A stretch of DNA of 64,000 bases from Paraphysomonas bandaiensis (taxonomy: Eukaryota; Chrysophyceae). Where the stretch lies: contig CBFFRP010000191.1 in the NCBI GenBank assembly GCA_965644295.1, positions 1 through 64,000 of the forward strand. The letters are read 5' to 3'. Position 1 is the stretch's first letter; every line of letters begins with the position of its first letter. Positions 44,117 to 55,010 of the stretch are shown here, in pieces. The position numbers and the translations under genes were made by a program. A model generated the notes under the pieces. The model had not been told where the DNA came from. It searched no databases and worked only from the letters and a program-made list of their open reading frames with translations.

Positions 44117-44211
44117 GGCGCTATTAGCAGTATGAGGCCGAAAGTTTATTACTTATATACATAACATCTTGCTGTAATTTACTTGGTTTCAGAATCCTGA
44201 TCGAGGATAGA

Positions 44212-47200
44212 ATGACATCAGTGGAGTCGGAAGCTGAGGAGAATGGGTTTGGTACGGGTACGCGCATTGTTCCATTCATTCTTCTTGTCGTATATGCCTT
44301 TGTTGGGGTATTTGCAGTTGGAATGGATGAGATGTTAAATGGCTTAGAGTATTACGCTAAGGACACGACTTATCAGTCAATGATGCAAAGGATATATCGA
44401 GAGGTTATGGTTATGGGATTGTCATCTTTTGTATTGGGTATTATGGAATCGGGAAATATCTCTCTTGGCGAGGATTGGGATTTGGCCTATTACTTCGCTG
44501 ACCAATGTTCATTTATTACGGCCTTGTTTTTCGCATTCCACGGGTTTGGAATCATGGCAATTTCTATCCGGGATGCCCGGGCATGGGAACGGGCTGGAAA
44601 AATAAAGTGTGACGACTTGGTACGTGATGTGGAAGAGTTCCGTGCATTCCACCCACTGTTGTGGCGATATCGTGTACTTCCCCTGTCATCTACTAGAAAT
44701 CAGGTCGAATTCCGCATGTTTCGGGCTCTCTTCTCTTCTACTTATCACATTGGTGCGGACACTCGTACATTCGACTTCAGTCATTTCTTACGTAAGACAC
44801 ACGAAAATAACTTATTAGAACTAATCAATCTGAATCCATGGAAGTGGTGCCTTATGATAGTTATGATAGGCTTTGCCTCTCTTGAAGGAAGTGTATATAC
44901 CCCGTCATGTTCGACTCCAGACTGTGAACGACGCATACAACTGTCTTTATTTATAGCCGGGGGGTGTCTAGTCTTCCTCTGCTCCGTTGTACTGGTGTAT
45001 ATTGGCCGCAAAAGTGAATATTTACTGCTTAGAAAAATGGGTGTATTCGGTGTGGCTGACTATGATATATTTCTTATGAAAGAAAGGAGAGTAATTGAGC
45101 TCATAAGCAGCAGGATACTCGATAGACATACCATAGTCAGTACCATTGCAGAGCTCAAACATGAAAGTGCTGTAAAGAGCTTTCATAAGCAAGAAGGATT
45201 GTTGTTGTCCGCCACTGAAACTGGGCGCACAAGTAGTTCTCATGGCCCATTAGATACGTCAGGAACATCCAAGAAGCGAATTAAAAAGAAAATTAAACTG
45301 ACAAAAAAACACATCAGTCCGGCGATAGGGAGGGCACGCGGAATACGATCGAATTCGAAAGCTGCTGACCGTACTAGTAGTCCTAAGGATGATGCTACAT
45401 GTGGTGCTTCATGCGGAGACAGTAGCGCCCCCGGAAGCGTAACAGATGTGGCATGTGTTTCCCCTGTGGGTTCGCTTCAGCTAGCTCCAACGTACTCTCT
45501 ACAATCGAATGGGTCTTTGTCTTCTCCTCGGTGTGATAGTGTTGAGTCAGTCACACCAAATGCAAGTTTCATTGAACTTGGAGGTAAGCACTAATATGTG
45601 CGTAATACTTGGGTTTCATTACATTGATATACAGACTCAACTGTTTATCCCGAAAGAGAGTTGAGCTCCGAGACGAAAGACAGCGAACTGAAAATTGAGG
45701 TGGATTCTATAGAAAACATCTCAGCTGAGGACTGTATTGAGCAATTAGCTGGAGATACAATCGAAGACTTACCAGAAATTGGTACTATCTCAAAGCTGAA
45801 TTCAGCCGTGACCTCCATGGGTTCTATCGAGTACACCTCAGTGGATGATGACGCAGTTGAAACGGATAGCGACGCTGGTTCCACGAAGTCTCGACCCCAA
45901 CGGTTTAGTCTATCGAAAGTTGCGTCATCACGTATGATGAGAAGTTTGAGGGGGCTGACATCTGAGTGTAAATCAGATTCCAAGGATTCATATGAGGAAC
46001 CGAAACAAAACCTTTGGAAACAGATTTCACGCAAGGGAAGTAGTTTTAAGAACCGCCCAAAGGATGCGATATCGAGTTTAGATCACAGCGCATCTAGAGG
46101 TAAACTTCCTCTACCCCCCAAACAACAACAAGCACGTACGAATTCTGCGAAAAATATATTTGATAGCTTTACTCCTGATGGAAGGAAAATAACTAAATCC
46201 GGTTTAGCACTGATGTCGGAATTTTCACCGTCAGTGCTTCTGAGTAAAGACTCCACGCCAGCGCCTGTGCTTCGAGTTGAAAGAGGGTCTTCAGAAGAGT
46301 TGTTAGAGGTCAACAAGGCCACAGCAAATAACACTTCAGATAACGTGAAGCCTCCCATTACAGCAAATAAACCGAGAGAACTCACACGCGACCAGCAGCT
46401 CGCGAGAGAAGCACTGAAGGACAAGCTAAGAATAGGATTCAATGATGGTGCTGACCACATCACTAATTTTCGTGATATATTTTTATGGAAGCGCCCAGAA
46501 TTATTTTATGGACTGATAGATGTTGTCATGACAGCGAACTCTCTCTATTTGTCGTGGTGGGTGACTACTTTCTCTTTCGTTGCATACCGTTTGGGGCATA
46601 CCGGGGAAAGTTTTATGTGGATGTTTGTGGCGCTCTTGCCTCCTCTATGTACTTTTCCTCTTCTAGCTATAGTTATCCGCACCGCAACCATTCTGCGATC
46701 GTTAACGGAGCTCGATCTTGATGTTGTAGCTTCTGTCATGGAAAAAACTCAAGAAATACGCAAAAATGTGAACTTGTTGCGTGGGAATTTGAGAACGCGC
46801 ATCGAGCGCCTAGATGCGGACAGCCGGGACCAAGCTGTCGCAGATCTATTCCGGAATGTTGACGATACTGAGAATGGCGAGTTGACGCGTGAAGACTTTA
46901 GACGCATGCTAGTCCGACTACAGGTAGATCAATTGAGCATTGACGGTTTGGTCCGTTATAATTGCTATGACAGATGTTTCTGGATAAAACCACATGGAAT
47001 AGTATATTTTCTGCGATTGATTTAAACAGCGACAATGTCATCACACTACAGGTGCGTATTACTAGAAATGTAGCATACCGAGTGTAATTCTATACAGGAG
47101 TTTGAGTATTTTTTATACCCTGAAAAACAAGCTGAAATTGATGGAGAAAATGATAAGAAGTCTGATGAGCACTACGAAAAAATCATAGCACAAAGAGGGG

Positions 47201-47289
47201 AAGAGGAGGTGGCGGATAGGATATTAGATGTGATCAACCCACAAAACAGTCACCCCAACCACTTGAGTTCAGAGGACTTCTTTGGGTGA
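44212..47289 (+). CDS. MLO-like seven-transmembrane protein with C-terminal EF-hands
   Basis: Exons 44,212-45,583, 45,635-46,923, 46,974-47,051 and 47,098-47,289, with introns of 51, 50 and 46 bp in consistent phase; about 970 residues. The N-terminal third has membrane helices and MLO-like wording: RIYREVMVMGLSSFVLG (MLO: ELMLLGFISLLL), an F-x-F-HGFGIMAISIRDARAWER loop, then FRALFSSTYHIGADTRTFDF and FSHFLRKTHENNLLELI, which track the MLO segment with FxxY/HKY. After a long polar cytosolic insert (about residues 330-700, Ser/Lys-rich), FLWKRPELFYGLIDVVMTAN matches the MLO 'FWFNRPxLxLxLIHxxLFQN' helix. Two EF-hands follow (DDTENGELTRED; DLNSDNVITLQE). It is a plasma-membrane protein, probably calcium-regulated; MLO proteins act in calcium signalling. 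The big insert and the EF-hands replacing the usual calmodulin-binding tail are unusual relative to plants. Confidence 0.7.
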
Positions 47290-47752
47290 GAAAGAGGCCT
47301 ATATAGTCGTGTATATAATATATATACATATATTTGATTGTCCTGGTAGTAAAGGTTGAGGAAACGATTTAATTGTATAATACATGATTTATTGCTGTCA
47401 TACTAATTACCTAAATCTCCCCAATACCTTTGGAACTGGGACAGTTAATACGATGATCAACTGTTGGCATATTGCTTACATGTCAGACATACTTATAGTC
47501 AACATTATTTTTATTACAACTCTACGGTTACGGAACTCGACACACACCAGTGTGGTGCTGAAGCCCTGTTCTAACGTGTCTTGCTATATATTATTAGGCC
47601 TTCTTATCCTTCATGTGAAGTTCATATAATCAATCTTTATCTCTAATAATACGAAGTGTACCATTACTGAATATTAGAATATGGATCTTATTCTAGTATA
47701 TTCAGTATGTCACTTGAAGACAGTGTACGAGAATACAGTGAAATATAGTGAT
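47290..47752. other. Intergenic, with a dispersed-repeat end
   Basis: 3' flank of the MLO-like gene. 47,714-47,752 repeats the right part of 42,528-42,710 (CTTGAAGACAGTGTACGAGA...). No gene is seen. Confidence 0.4.
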
Positions 47753-49759
47753 TGTTGAGTTCTGCAATATGATGTGATATATATTGTGCAATTGAAGTGA
47801 GTTAACAGTGTGCAATAGGTAAAGTCAACTCATAGGTGTAACGGGTGATTATAGTTACAAAGAAGGAATTAAATTCAGTTACTGATGTGTGACTATACAA
47901 GATATAGAACTGACTGATGAACATATGATAAACAGATGTTGCTATAAGAACAGATGTTTCAACATATGTTACACGAATATGTAGTGAAGTGTTCAGAATA
48001 ATAATCATAATTTCTTACTTGATTGAAAGTGCATTGTGTTCAACAGCAAGGTTAAGGTTTACATTCTCTGCCCTACGATGGCAAATACAGTCCAACATAA
48101 AGTTTCACCCTATTAACCAGCTCCAAGCCCAATGTCTCTATTGAGACCGTGGCTGAGTCACATCAGTGTGCCCAGGGCCTTTTACACTCCCTTACTGCTG
48201 CATTTTGTTGACCACCACGCTTCCGACAAATTACCTGTCACACCATGTTGTACACGCTCCAAGCCCCCCTGCCTGGCCTTGCAACCTTCACCCTACTCAA
48301 CTACTTCAGTTAAACCACGTGCCTGCACCAATGCAGCGCTGACCGCACCTATGTGCTATCCCCTCAGCAGACAACTTCGTCTCACCCATCGCTTTCTACG
48401 GCTACAACCTCTCAGAACATGGCTCGTGCGAGCAGGCTCACGAAAACGACCCCCATGGACCCCCTATGCAATCACTGAATACTCTCGATCCCTCTCAACT
48501 GTGCAACAGGGCTGCCTTCTGCCGCCCACTCAACCCAACCCAACATGATTTGTCTGTACCCCCTCACCCTGTTCACCTATCACCCCCACAGCCCATCCAT
48601 CTCATTGGATAGACACTGTATTCCGCATACGGTATACTCGACTACTGTACTACTGTGTCCTACAGGATGTATACCATTCCGTGTATACCTCTACTGCTGT
48701 TGGACACATCACCATGTCCATGTACCTGTCTACCTGTACTGTTGGACACATCACCAGCTCTCTCTCCCTGTCCAACACACTCATAACACCACTGCAGTGT
48801 CATACACACACACAGTACACTTACCTCCTCCTAGAAAACCCCCGGACAAACTATCTCCCCTCCCTTCGTCTCTGATACCTTGCCGTCATCTTCCTTCCAC
48901 ACATACTCTATGCCTCAGCCTGTACCCCCCTGCACCAACACAGACACTAACAAGGGCAGCTGAGGACGTCCGAGTGTCTCCTCCAGACCATCATCATCAT
49001 CACGATCATCTCGTGCATAGGGCTATCAGAGTACTCGACCTCAGTGACTCTTGTTCTGTTGCGCAGTCTCACTCTCCTCAATCAGATGTTGCCTCTCTTG
49101 CACCATCACACTCCCTCTCGACTCCCTGTAGCTGGACACACCGGATGACCCTCACATCCCACCCCTGTACAGCTATACACCCTCTTGCATGTGTTCTCTA
49201 CCGCTGGCTAAGACAGCAAAAGAGCCGATTTCGACGCTTCTTCACAGTAGGCCATAACCTTTTGCAAGACCTTCATCCACATACCTCCGAGCCACTTGGA
49301 ACAATGCCTAAAGGAAGGCCACCAGATCGCCAATCTCAGAAGGGCATATTACTGTTTCCCCTAACTGCCATAAGGCTAATAAGTCAGTCCCCGTGAGGTA
49401 CATAAGGCTATCTATCATATAGCGAGTGGAGTCTCATCCCAAGAGGAGACCTCCAGATCACACGCGCCGGTGAGTCCCAGGACACACGATCATGGCGAGC
49501 CTCATAACACACACTAAGAACGGAAGTGGTTGCACCTTGGTGCTTGCGGCGACGCACAAGCAGCTTCTGTAGCGTTAAATAGTAGGATAAAAGAGTTTGT
49601 ATTGATTAGTTACGGGTAGTAGTCTAACTAGTATGACTAGCATTCTTCTAGCCACTAATTGGTGCAGGCTTTCAACGCCTATTGCTAAATAATCAGACAT
49701 TCAATATAAGGTTTACGTGTAGAGCAAAGTTAACTTCAGTGAAATGTCCTATGTTAACA
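47753..49759 (+). repeat. Copia 5' LTR, interrupted
   Basis: LTR sequence at 47,753-48,062 and 49,707-49,759, together about 353 bp, matches 54,540-54,888. The break carries a 10-bp duplication, TAAGGTTTAC (48,053-48,062 and 49,707-49,716). Confidence 0.85.
48063..49706 (+). mobile_element. Full copy of the short retroposon, inside the Copia LTR
   Basis: 1,644 bp flanked by the 10-bp duplication TAAGGTTTAC and absent from the 3' LTR. The 3' end (GGAAGTGGTTGCACCTTGG, GCGTTAAATAGTAGGATAAA, AACGCCTATTGCTAAATAA, CATTCAATA) is the family-constant end. The 5' end is unique to this longest copy. Pyrimidine-rich, with open frames (48,132-48,548; 48,545-49,396) that are Pro/His/Ser-rich and have no protein motif, so I regard it as non-coding. 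The behaviour (constant 3' end, variable 5' end, 8-12 bp duplications) is SINE- or LINE-like. Confidence 0.7.
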
Positions 49760-49769
49760 TGGTAGCGAG
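49760..49769 (+). other. Copia primer binding site
   Basis: TGGTAGCGAG starts one base after the LTR terminal CA, complementary in type to the 3' end of initiator tRNA-Met, as in many Copia elements. Confidence 0.6.
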
Positions 49770-49829
49770 TGGTAGCACTGAAGAGACGAAGGAGGACAGC
49801 AAGGTGCTGAAGTTCGACAAGTACTAGGC

Positions 49830-50780
49830 CGAGGCGTCTGCTCAGAAAATAAAGATTCATCTGATGAAGAAAAATCGGAACCATCTGGGGTTAGAGCCGA
49901 AACCTGCTGGAGGAGGCAGAGCACAAGAATTATGGCATGAGCGAAATGACACGTGTGTTGCAACGATTAGGGAGGCTTGTGAACATGACGCTGATGTATT
50001 AGAGGTTGCCAATCAATACATGGAGGCGAAGGCGTTACTTCCAGATGATGATCCCAAAATAAGGAAGTTTTGTCCAATGAAATGCTTCAGACGCTGGTGG
50101 ATAGGTTTAGGGGTGAGTTGTGAAATGTACTCGAGAAGACTACAGCGGAATACCATAGCTTTAAAATTAGAGCCAATGAAAAGGTCGCTATTGGTATTGA
50201 TAGGTTGAATGGGATAATACAGAAATTGACTAAGTTGGGACAATCGCCAACCGAGGAGAGCAAGCTCGCCAAGATCAAAAAGTCCATACATACTCCAGAG
50301 CTGAAGGAGTTGTGGTTAGCTATTGCAATGCTGCCTAAAGCAACGACCACGTATCAGATAGTTAAAGACGCGTGCGAAGAATTCGATGAGGCTAAAAACG
50401 ACAACTGGAGGAGTTCGAAATTGACAAACAAGGAGAACAGGTCAATATGCTCGGACCACAAGGAGGTGTGGAGAATGTCAAACGCTCATTCTGTATGAAA
50501 AAAGGGCATACTGCAAGTGTGTGTCGTGTCAAACACAAAAATAAAATTTTCCAGAAGTTCAAGCGAAATGGGAAGGCTAAAGCAAAGAATATGAGGAAAG
50601 GAGCGCAACAAGTGGGTTCAGAAGCATATACAGGGTGTTTTCATTGTGGTAGCAAAGAACACAAGGCTGCTGAGAGTGTAAAAGAGGGAACAAGAGGAAG
50701 ATCGATAGGAAATATGAGAAAAAAGGCTCCAAGAAGGTTAAGAAGAGTTCATCAGTGGGGTGGTCCAAATACGTAGATGA
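49830..50780 (+). pseudogene. gag: Copia gag, frameshifted
   Basis: Open pieces in three frames (from 49,864, 50,205 and 50,447) line up with the other Copia's gag. Two nucleocapsid knuckles are both damaged: one reads RSFCMKKGHTASVC (first Cys lost) and the other CFHCGSKEHKAAES (last Cys lost). Gag is therefore non-functional although pol is open. Confidence 0.65.
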
Positions 50781-51260
50781 TGACGTTTCATCTGGAGAGG
50801 AGACCAACATGATAGATGGTGAAGTATTTCTGACTGAAACTGGAGATGAACGAGTGTACCTGGATAGTTGTGTGCTGGAAAGCAGTTGTTTATCGTCAAG
50901 GATGATAGAGTGCTGGAGAAGTATGTAGAAGAGCCGGGAGTAATATCACTGACCAAAAAGGGATCGGCGATGGAGATCCAAGGAGTGGGAAGTTTTCAGC
51001 AGTGGCGCGGCATCAAAGTATGTAATGATGCAGTGAAGAATATTGTCTCTGGAGGTATGCTGCGGGCTATAAGTCGAGGTAATACCAAAACCTGGGTTTT
51101 GATGTAAAACCTGGTAAGTAGTACTGTTCATGAAGATGGTGACGGGGTCGTCGTAGGTATATATGCGGTATTGTTCTGATTATTGTTGTGTGCTGTTACT
51201 ATAATACACTGTACTAACTGTGTAGTATAATGGTGTAGGAGAAGTACAAAGGGAAGAAGA

Positions 51261-54200
51261 ATGTCGTCGAAATTCGTGGCGACATATCCAACGACGACTC
51301 GGAGGAAGAGGTACCACGAAAGCTCACGAGCAGGGACAGTAGTACTGTTCATGAAGATGCTGATCAAGGGAACAGGGCTACAGCGACATCATTTATCTAA
51401 GACTACCAAAAAGAAGTGTGAGACCAGTTTGTGCAAGTGGTGTGCTAAGGCGAAGATCACTAGGCATGCATTTCGAGGACAAAGTGACCAGAATGTGGAG
51501 ATGAAGGCGACAGCATTCCTGGAGCGTATTACAGTGAATATTTCGGTTTATATGAATTGTCCATCTGTGGAGGGGTATAAGTACGCACTTGTATTTGTAG
51601 ATACGGCTACGAAAGAATTCTGGGAATACGGTCTACGAACGAGAACTGGGGATGAAGTGTTAAAATGCGTGAAGCATCTCTGTGAAGTCAGGCTACCAAA
51701 ATACCCAGGGTGGAACAGGATACAGCAGTACCATGCTGATGGTGGACCAGAGTTGATGGACAGGCGAATTAAAGAATACTTGTTACAAAAATTTGGAACC
51801 ACATTCTCCTACACTACTAGGGAGACACCAGAATTAAACGGTGTTTCAGAACGGAAATTCAGGACACTAGGAGAAATGACATTATCACTTTTATTGTCAT
51901 CGGGTATGCCAAAAGCAGAGTGGTGGAAAGCCTTTAGACATGCATGCTGGGTTCTTAGGAGATTACCCACAAAGACCTATAGAGGTTGGATGTCACCCTA
52001 CGAGTGTGTTCCTGGAGGAACGGTGCCAGATTTTTCTTGGTTACGGAAATGGGGGTGCAAGGCGTACGTTCTCATCCCGAAGGCAGATCGCAGGAAAGAC
52101 TGGGAAGAAAAGGCACAGACTGGATACTTTGTAGGGTTCCCAGAGGAGCAAATGGGATACCAAGTATTGATTGGAGATACTATAGTTACGTCTGTGCATG
52201 TTTTATTCGATGAATCTGTGCCTGAGAGATCGGCGGATTATTATCGAGAAATGGACGAGGCCATGGTTGCTGTGGATCCTCAGGAAAGAAATATTAGAGA
52301 CTTCGATTACTTAATCGGAAAGACCCATGAAGATGGCGGCCACCTATACAAGACCACACGAATATTGGTTCGAAAAGGTTTGATTGTAGGGTATAGATCC
52401 CTATTGTCTGGTGGTGCGGAGCAAGTGGAAGATAAGACTCCTATTCACATCGCCGATATACAGCGGATGAGTGAAGACCTTGCAACAAGAGTATCTGCAA
52501 GTTCTGGATCTCGTGACGACGGGACCAGCGGACATTTATCACAGCAGTTGACTGGGACGGTTCCATCCCCTTCTGACTTCGTAAGTGCTCCGGGAGAGGA
52601 AGCTCCATCAGATCGCTCATCAAGGGGCAGGCGTGCAAGGGCTCCAAGGGTGGTGACGAATGTGTCAGTTTTGGGTGAGATGCATTTATTGTCGTCATGT
52701 GTCGAAGACGAGTGCAGCCTATTACAGGAGGCAGATTCCATCTGGTGCTCGTCAGCGGGACCTAAGGTGCCTCAGACATATTCCGAATCCTTGGAGTTGC
52801 CGGAACGGAAGCAATGGAGTTCAGCAAGACAAGCTGAACGTGACGGTTTAGAACGTAGGGGAGTCATGGAAGTTAAGCCCATCCCTACCGGGGTCACTCC
52901 ATTGAAATCTAAGTATGTTTTCGCCTTGAAACGCAACAAAGAGGGTGCGATTCAACGATATAAGGCAAGACTTGTGGTACTTGGATGCGGAGACCATGAA
53001 GGTGGCAGAGCCAACAATTATGCTCCAGTGGTAAAAGCGGTAACAGTGAGATTGCTTTTAGCAATCGCTTTTGTTATGAATATGGTGGTGCATCAACTCG
53101 ACGTATCTAATGCATTTTTGTATGCAGATATACAAGGAGATGTGTATATGTATGCTACACCAGATTTTAAATTGCCACCAGGACACTGCTTTAAACTGAA
53201 GAAAAGTTTATATGGTCTTCGAAGCTCACCACGGTCATGGTATAAATGTCTTAATAAGTTTATTAAGTCCTTGCATTTTATATCATGTATACTTGACCCA
53301 TGTTTATATTTTACACGGATCAGGGGTGAATTAGTTCTGTTAGTAATATATGTAGATGATATGCTGATAGCATGTCGAGATACGAGTATTATTTTGGAAA
53401 TTAAGCGACGAGTATGTGAAAGGTTCGATATTACAGATATGAATGAGATTGGCCAGTTTTTGAACGTGAGAGTGACGAGAACTCAGAATTGTCTCAAACT
53501 TGACCAAACAGTGTACATCAAAAAGATATTGGCGAAGTATATGGATTTTCTGGGTCCAAGGGACAAGACTCGGCGATACCCACTACCTAGTGATGTCATG
53601 GATAGGATCAAAGTGGGAGTGGAACATGTGCATTCGACTGAAGAGCAGGAATTAGTTGACAATTTTCCCTATCGTCCACTAATAGGAGCGTTACTTTATT
53701 TATCTATGAATACAAGGCCGGATATATCATATGCAGTGGGAGTATTGTCACGATTCTCAACGAAAGTGAATATCACTGTATGTAAACTAATGATACATTT
53801 AATGCAGTATGTACGAGGTACTACGGAAAAAGGCATTCAATATAGAGGGAAAGATTTTGATCTTCATATGTTCACGGATGCTGACTGGGCGGGTGACCCG
53901 TTGACGAGGAGATCAACTTCAGGTTATGTTATGTTTGGAGCTGGTGGACCACTATCGTGGGGTTCCAAACTTCAGTCTACTGTAGCTACATCGACTATGC
54001 AAGCAGAGTATCAATGCTTATATAATGGATTACAGGAAATGATATGGTCTCGGGGGGTGACTGGTGAAGTAGGATTGAAAATTGACGAGCCCACACCATT
54101 ATTCCTGGATAGTCAAAGTGCTCAGGATATATCGGAAAATCCAGTGCAACATCAACGATCGAAACATATTGAGATTAAGTATCATATGATTAGAGAGCAT

Positions 54201-54395
54201 GTGGATCCCGAACAGTTTAATACAGCGAAATTAATTCATGTGAGCAGTCGACAACAGATGGCTGATATATATACCAAGGCTTTGAGTGGTCCAATATTCA
54301 TTGAACAGAGGGAGCGAAATCTTGGGGAAAAATTTAAGACTACTGCACAAATTATCGCAGAGGTACCCAAGGTAAAGAGAGTTCGTCGTAACTAG
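51261..54395 (+). CDS. pol: Copia pol: integrase, reverse transcriptase, RNase H
   Basis: 1,044 codons from the first ATG of the open frame; the natural protein would be the later part of a Gag-Pol polyprotein, so protease and N-terminus lie in the broken upstream part. Integrase: CKWCAKAKITRH zinc end, D113 (FVDTATKEF), D160 (HADGGPEL), E197 (LNGVSERKFRT), all three catalytic residues present. RT: HQLDVSNAFLYADIQG, and YVDDML near residue 697. RNase H: FTDADWAGD near 872, TMQAEYQCL and LDSQSAQDI; a Copia-type HIEIKYHMIREHV and MADIYTKAL end. All core motifs are intact, so enzymes could be supplied to other copies if expressed. Confidence 0.85.
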   Translation: MSSKFVATYPTTTRRKRYHESSRAGTVVLFMKMLIKGTGLQRHHLSKTTKKKCETSLCKWCAKAKITRHAFRGQSDQNVEMKATAFLERITVNISVYMNCPSVEGYKYALVFVDTATKEFWEYGLRTRTGDEVLKCVKHLCEVRLPKYPGWNRIQQYHADGGPELMDRRIKEYLLQKFGTTFSYTTRETPELNGVSERKFRTLGEMTLSLLLSSGMPKAEWWKAFRHACWVLRRLPTKTYRGWMSPYECVPGGTVPDFSWLRKWGCKAYVLIPKADRRKDWEEKAQTGYFVGFPEEQMGYQVLIGDTIVTSVHVLFDESVPERSADYYREMDEAMVAVDPQERNIRDFDYLIGKTHEDGGHLYKTTRILVRKGLIVGYRSLLSGGAEQVEDKTPIHIADIQRMSEDLATRVSASSGSRDDGTSGHLSQQLTGTVPSPSDFVSAPGEEAPSDRSSRGRRARAPRVVTNVSVLGEMHLLSSCVEDECSLLQEADSIWCSSAGPKVPQTYSESLELPERKQWSSARQAERDGLERRGVMEVKPIPTGVTPLKSKYVFALKRNKEGAIQRYKARLVVLGCGDHEGGRANNYAPVVKAVTVRLLLAIAFVMNMVVHQLDVSNAFLYADIQGDVYMYATPDFKLPPGHCFKLKKSLYGLRSSPRSWYKCLNKFIKSLHFISCILDPCLYFTRIRGELVLLVIYVDDMLIACRDTSIILEIKRRVCERFDITDMNEIGQFLNVRVTRTQNCLKLDQTVYIKKILAKYMDFLGPRDKTRRYPLPSDVMDRIKVGVEHVHSTEEQELVDNFPYRPLIGALLYLSMNTRPDISYAVGVLSRFSTKVNITVCKLMIHLMQYVRGTTEKGIQYRGKDFDLHMFTDADWAGDPLTRRSTSGYVMFGAGGPLSWGSKLQSTVATSTMQAEYQCLYNGLQEMIWSRGVTGEVGLKIDEPTPLFLDSQSAQDISENPVQHQRSKHIEIKYHMIREHVDPEQFNTAKLIHVSSRQQMADIYTKALSGPIFIEQRERNLGEKFKTTAQIIAEVPKVKRVRRN

Positions 54396-54539
54396 ATAGA
54401 GGTGAATGAATGGTGGGAGCTAGCTATACCAGCGGAGTCATACGTCCACCAGTGTCCTATGAGGTTCGGTGGTTGCGTATCCGATAGCAATGTTCTTCAC
54501 AAATTTTAGAATGGTTAACTACATCCAATTGAGTGGGAG

Positions 54540-54888
54540 TGTTGAGTTCTGCAATATGATGTGATATATATTGTGCAATTGAAGTGAGTTAACAGTGTGC
54601 AATAGGTAAAGTCAACTCATAGGTGTAACGGGTGATTATAGTTACAAAGGAATTAAATTCAGTTACTGATGTGTGACTATACAAGATATAGAACTGACTG
54701 ATGAACATATGATAAACAGATGTTGCTATAAGAACAGATGTTTCAACATATGTTACACGAATAATATGTAGTGAAGTGTCCAGAATAATAATCATAATTT
54801 CTTACTTGAAAGTGCATTGTGTTCAACAGCAAGGTTAAGGTTTACGTGAAGAGCAAAGTTAACTTCAGTGAGATGTCCATTGTTAACA
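54540..54888 (+). repeat. Copia 3' LTR
   Basis: 349 bp, TGTTGAGTTCTGCAATATG ... ATTGTTAACA, matching the two halves of the 5' LTR with scattered differences. Preceded by a purine-rich CAATTGAGTGGGAG. Confidence 0.85.
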
Positions 54889-55010
54889 CTACAGAAGCTG
54901 CTTGTGCGTCGCCGCAAGCACCAAGGTGCGACCACTTCCGTTCTTGATGTTGATTGCGAGTTGTGACCACGTGGCATCTCGCGTGCCCTACTTATGTGGC
55001 TATAGTGCGT
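54889..55010 (-). mobile_element. Retroposon core fragment, inverted
   Basis: CTACAGAAGCTGCTTGTGCG, then TCGCCGCAAGCACCAAGGTG, is the reverse complement of the conserved core at 49,505-49,572. It starts exactly at the Copia LTR edge, so the Copia probably sits inside or recombined with an older retroposon copy. Confidence 0.55.

Larger units (their letters stand above)
47753..54888 (+). mobile_element. Ty1/Copia retrotransposon, pol intact, gag broken, 5' LTR split
   Basis: The LTRs (TGTTGAGTTC ... GTTAACA) are about 350 bp and differ by several substitutions and small indels, so the insertion is older than the Gypsy one. The 5' LTR is interrupted by a 1,644-bp retroposon. Directly after it, TGGTAGCGAG at 49,760 fits an initiator-tRNA-Met type primer site. 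GAGTGGGAG before 54,540 is the polypurine tract. Pol is one open frame. The flanking 5 bp (GTGAT left, CTACA right) do not match, so no target duplication survives. Confidence 0.85.

Noticed and set aside
48132-49396. Two open frames rich in Pro, His, Ser and Thr inside the retroposon
   Set aside because: Pyrimidine-rich composition explains them; the truncated copy at 14,801-15,551 does not preserve the frames and no motif is present.
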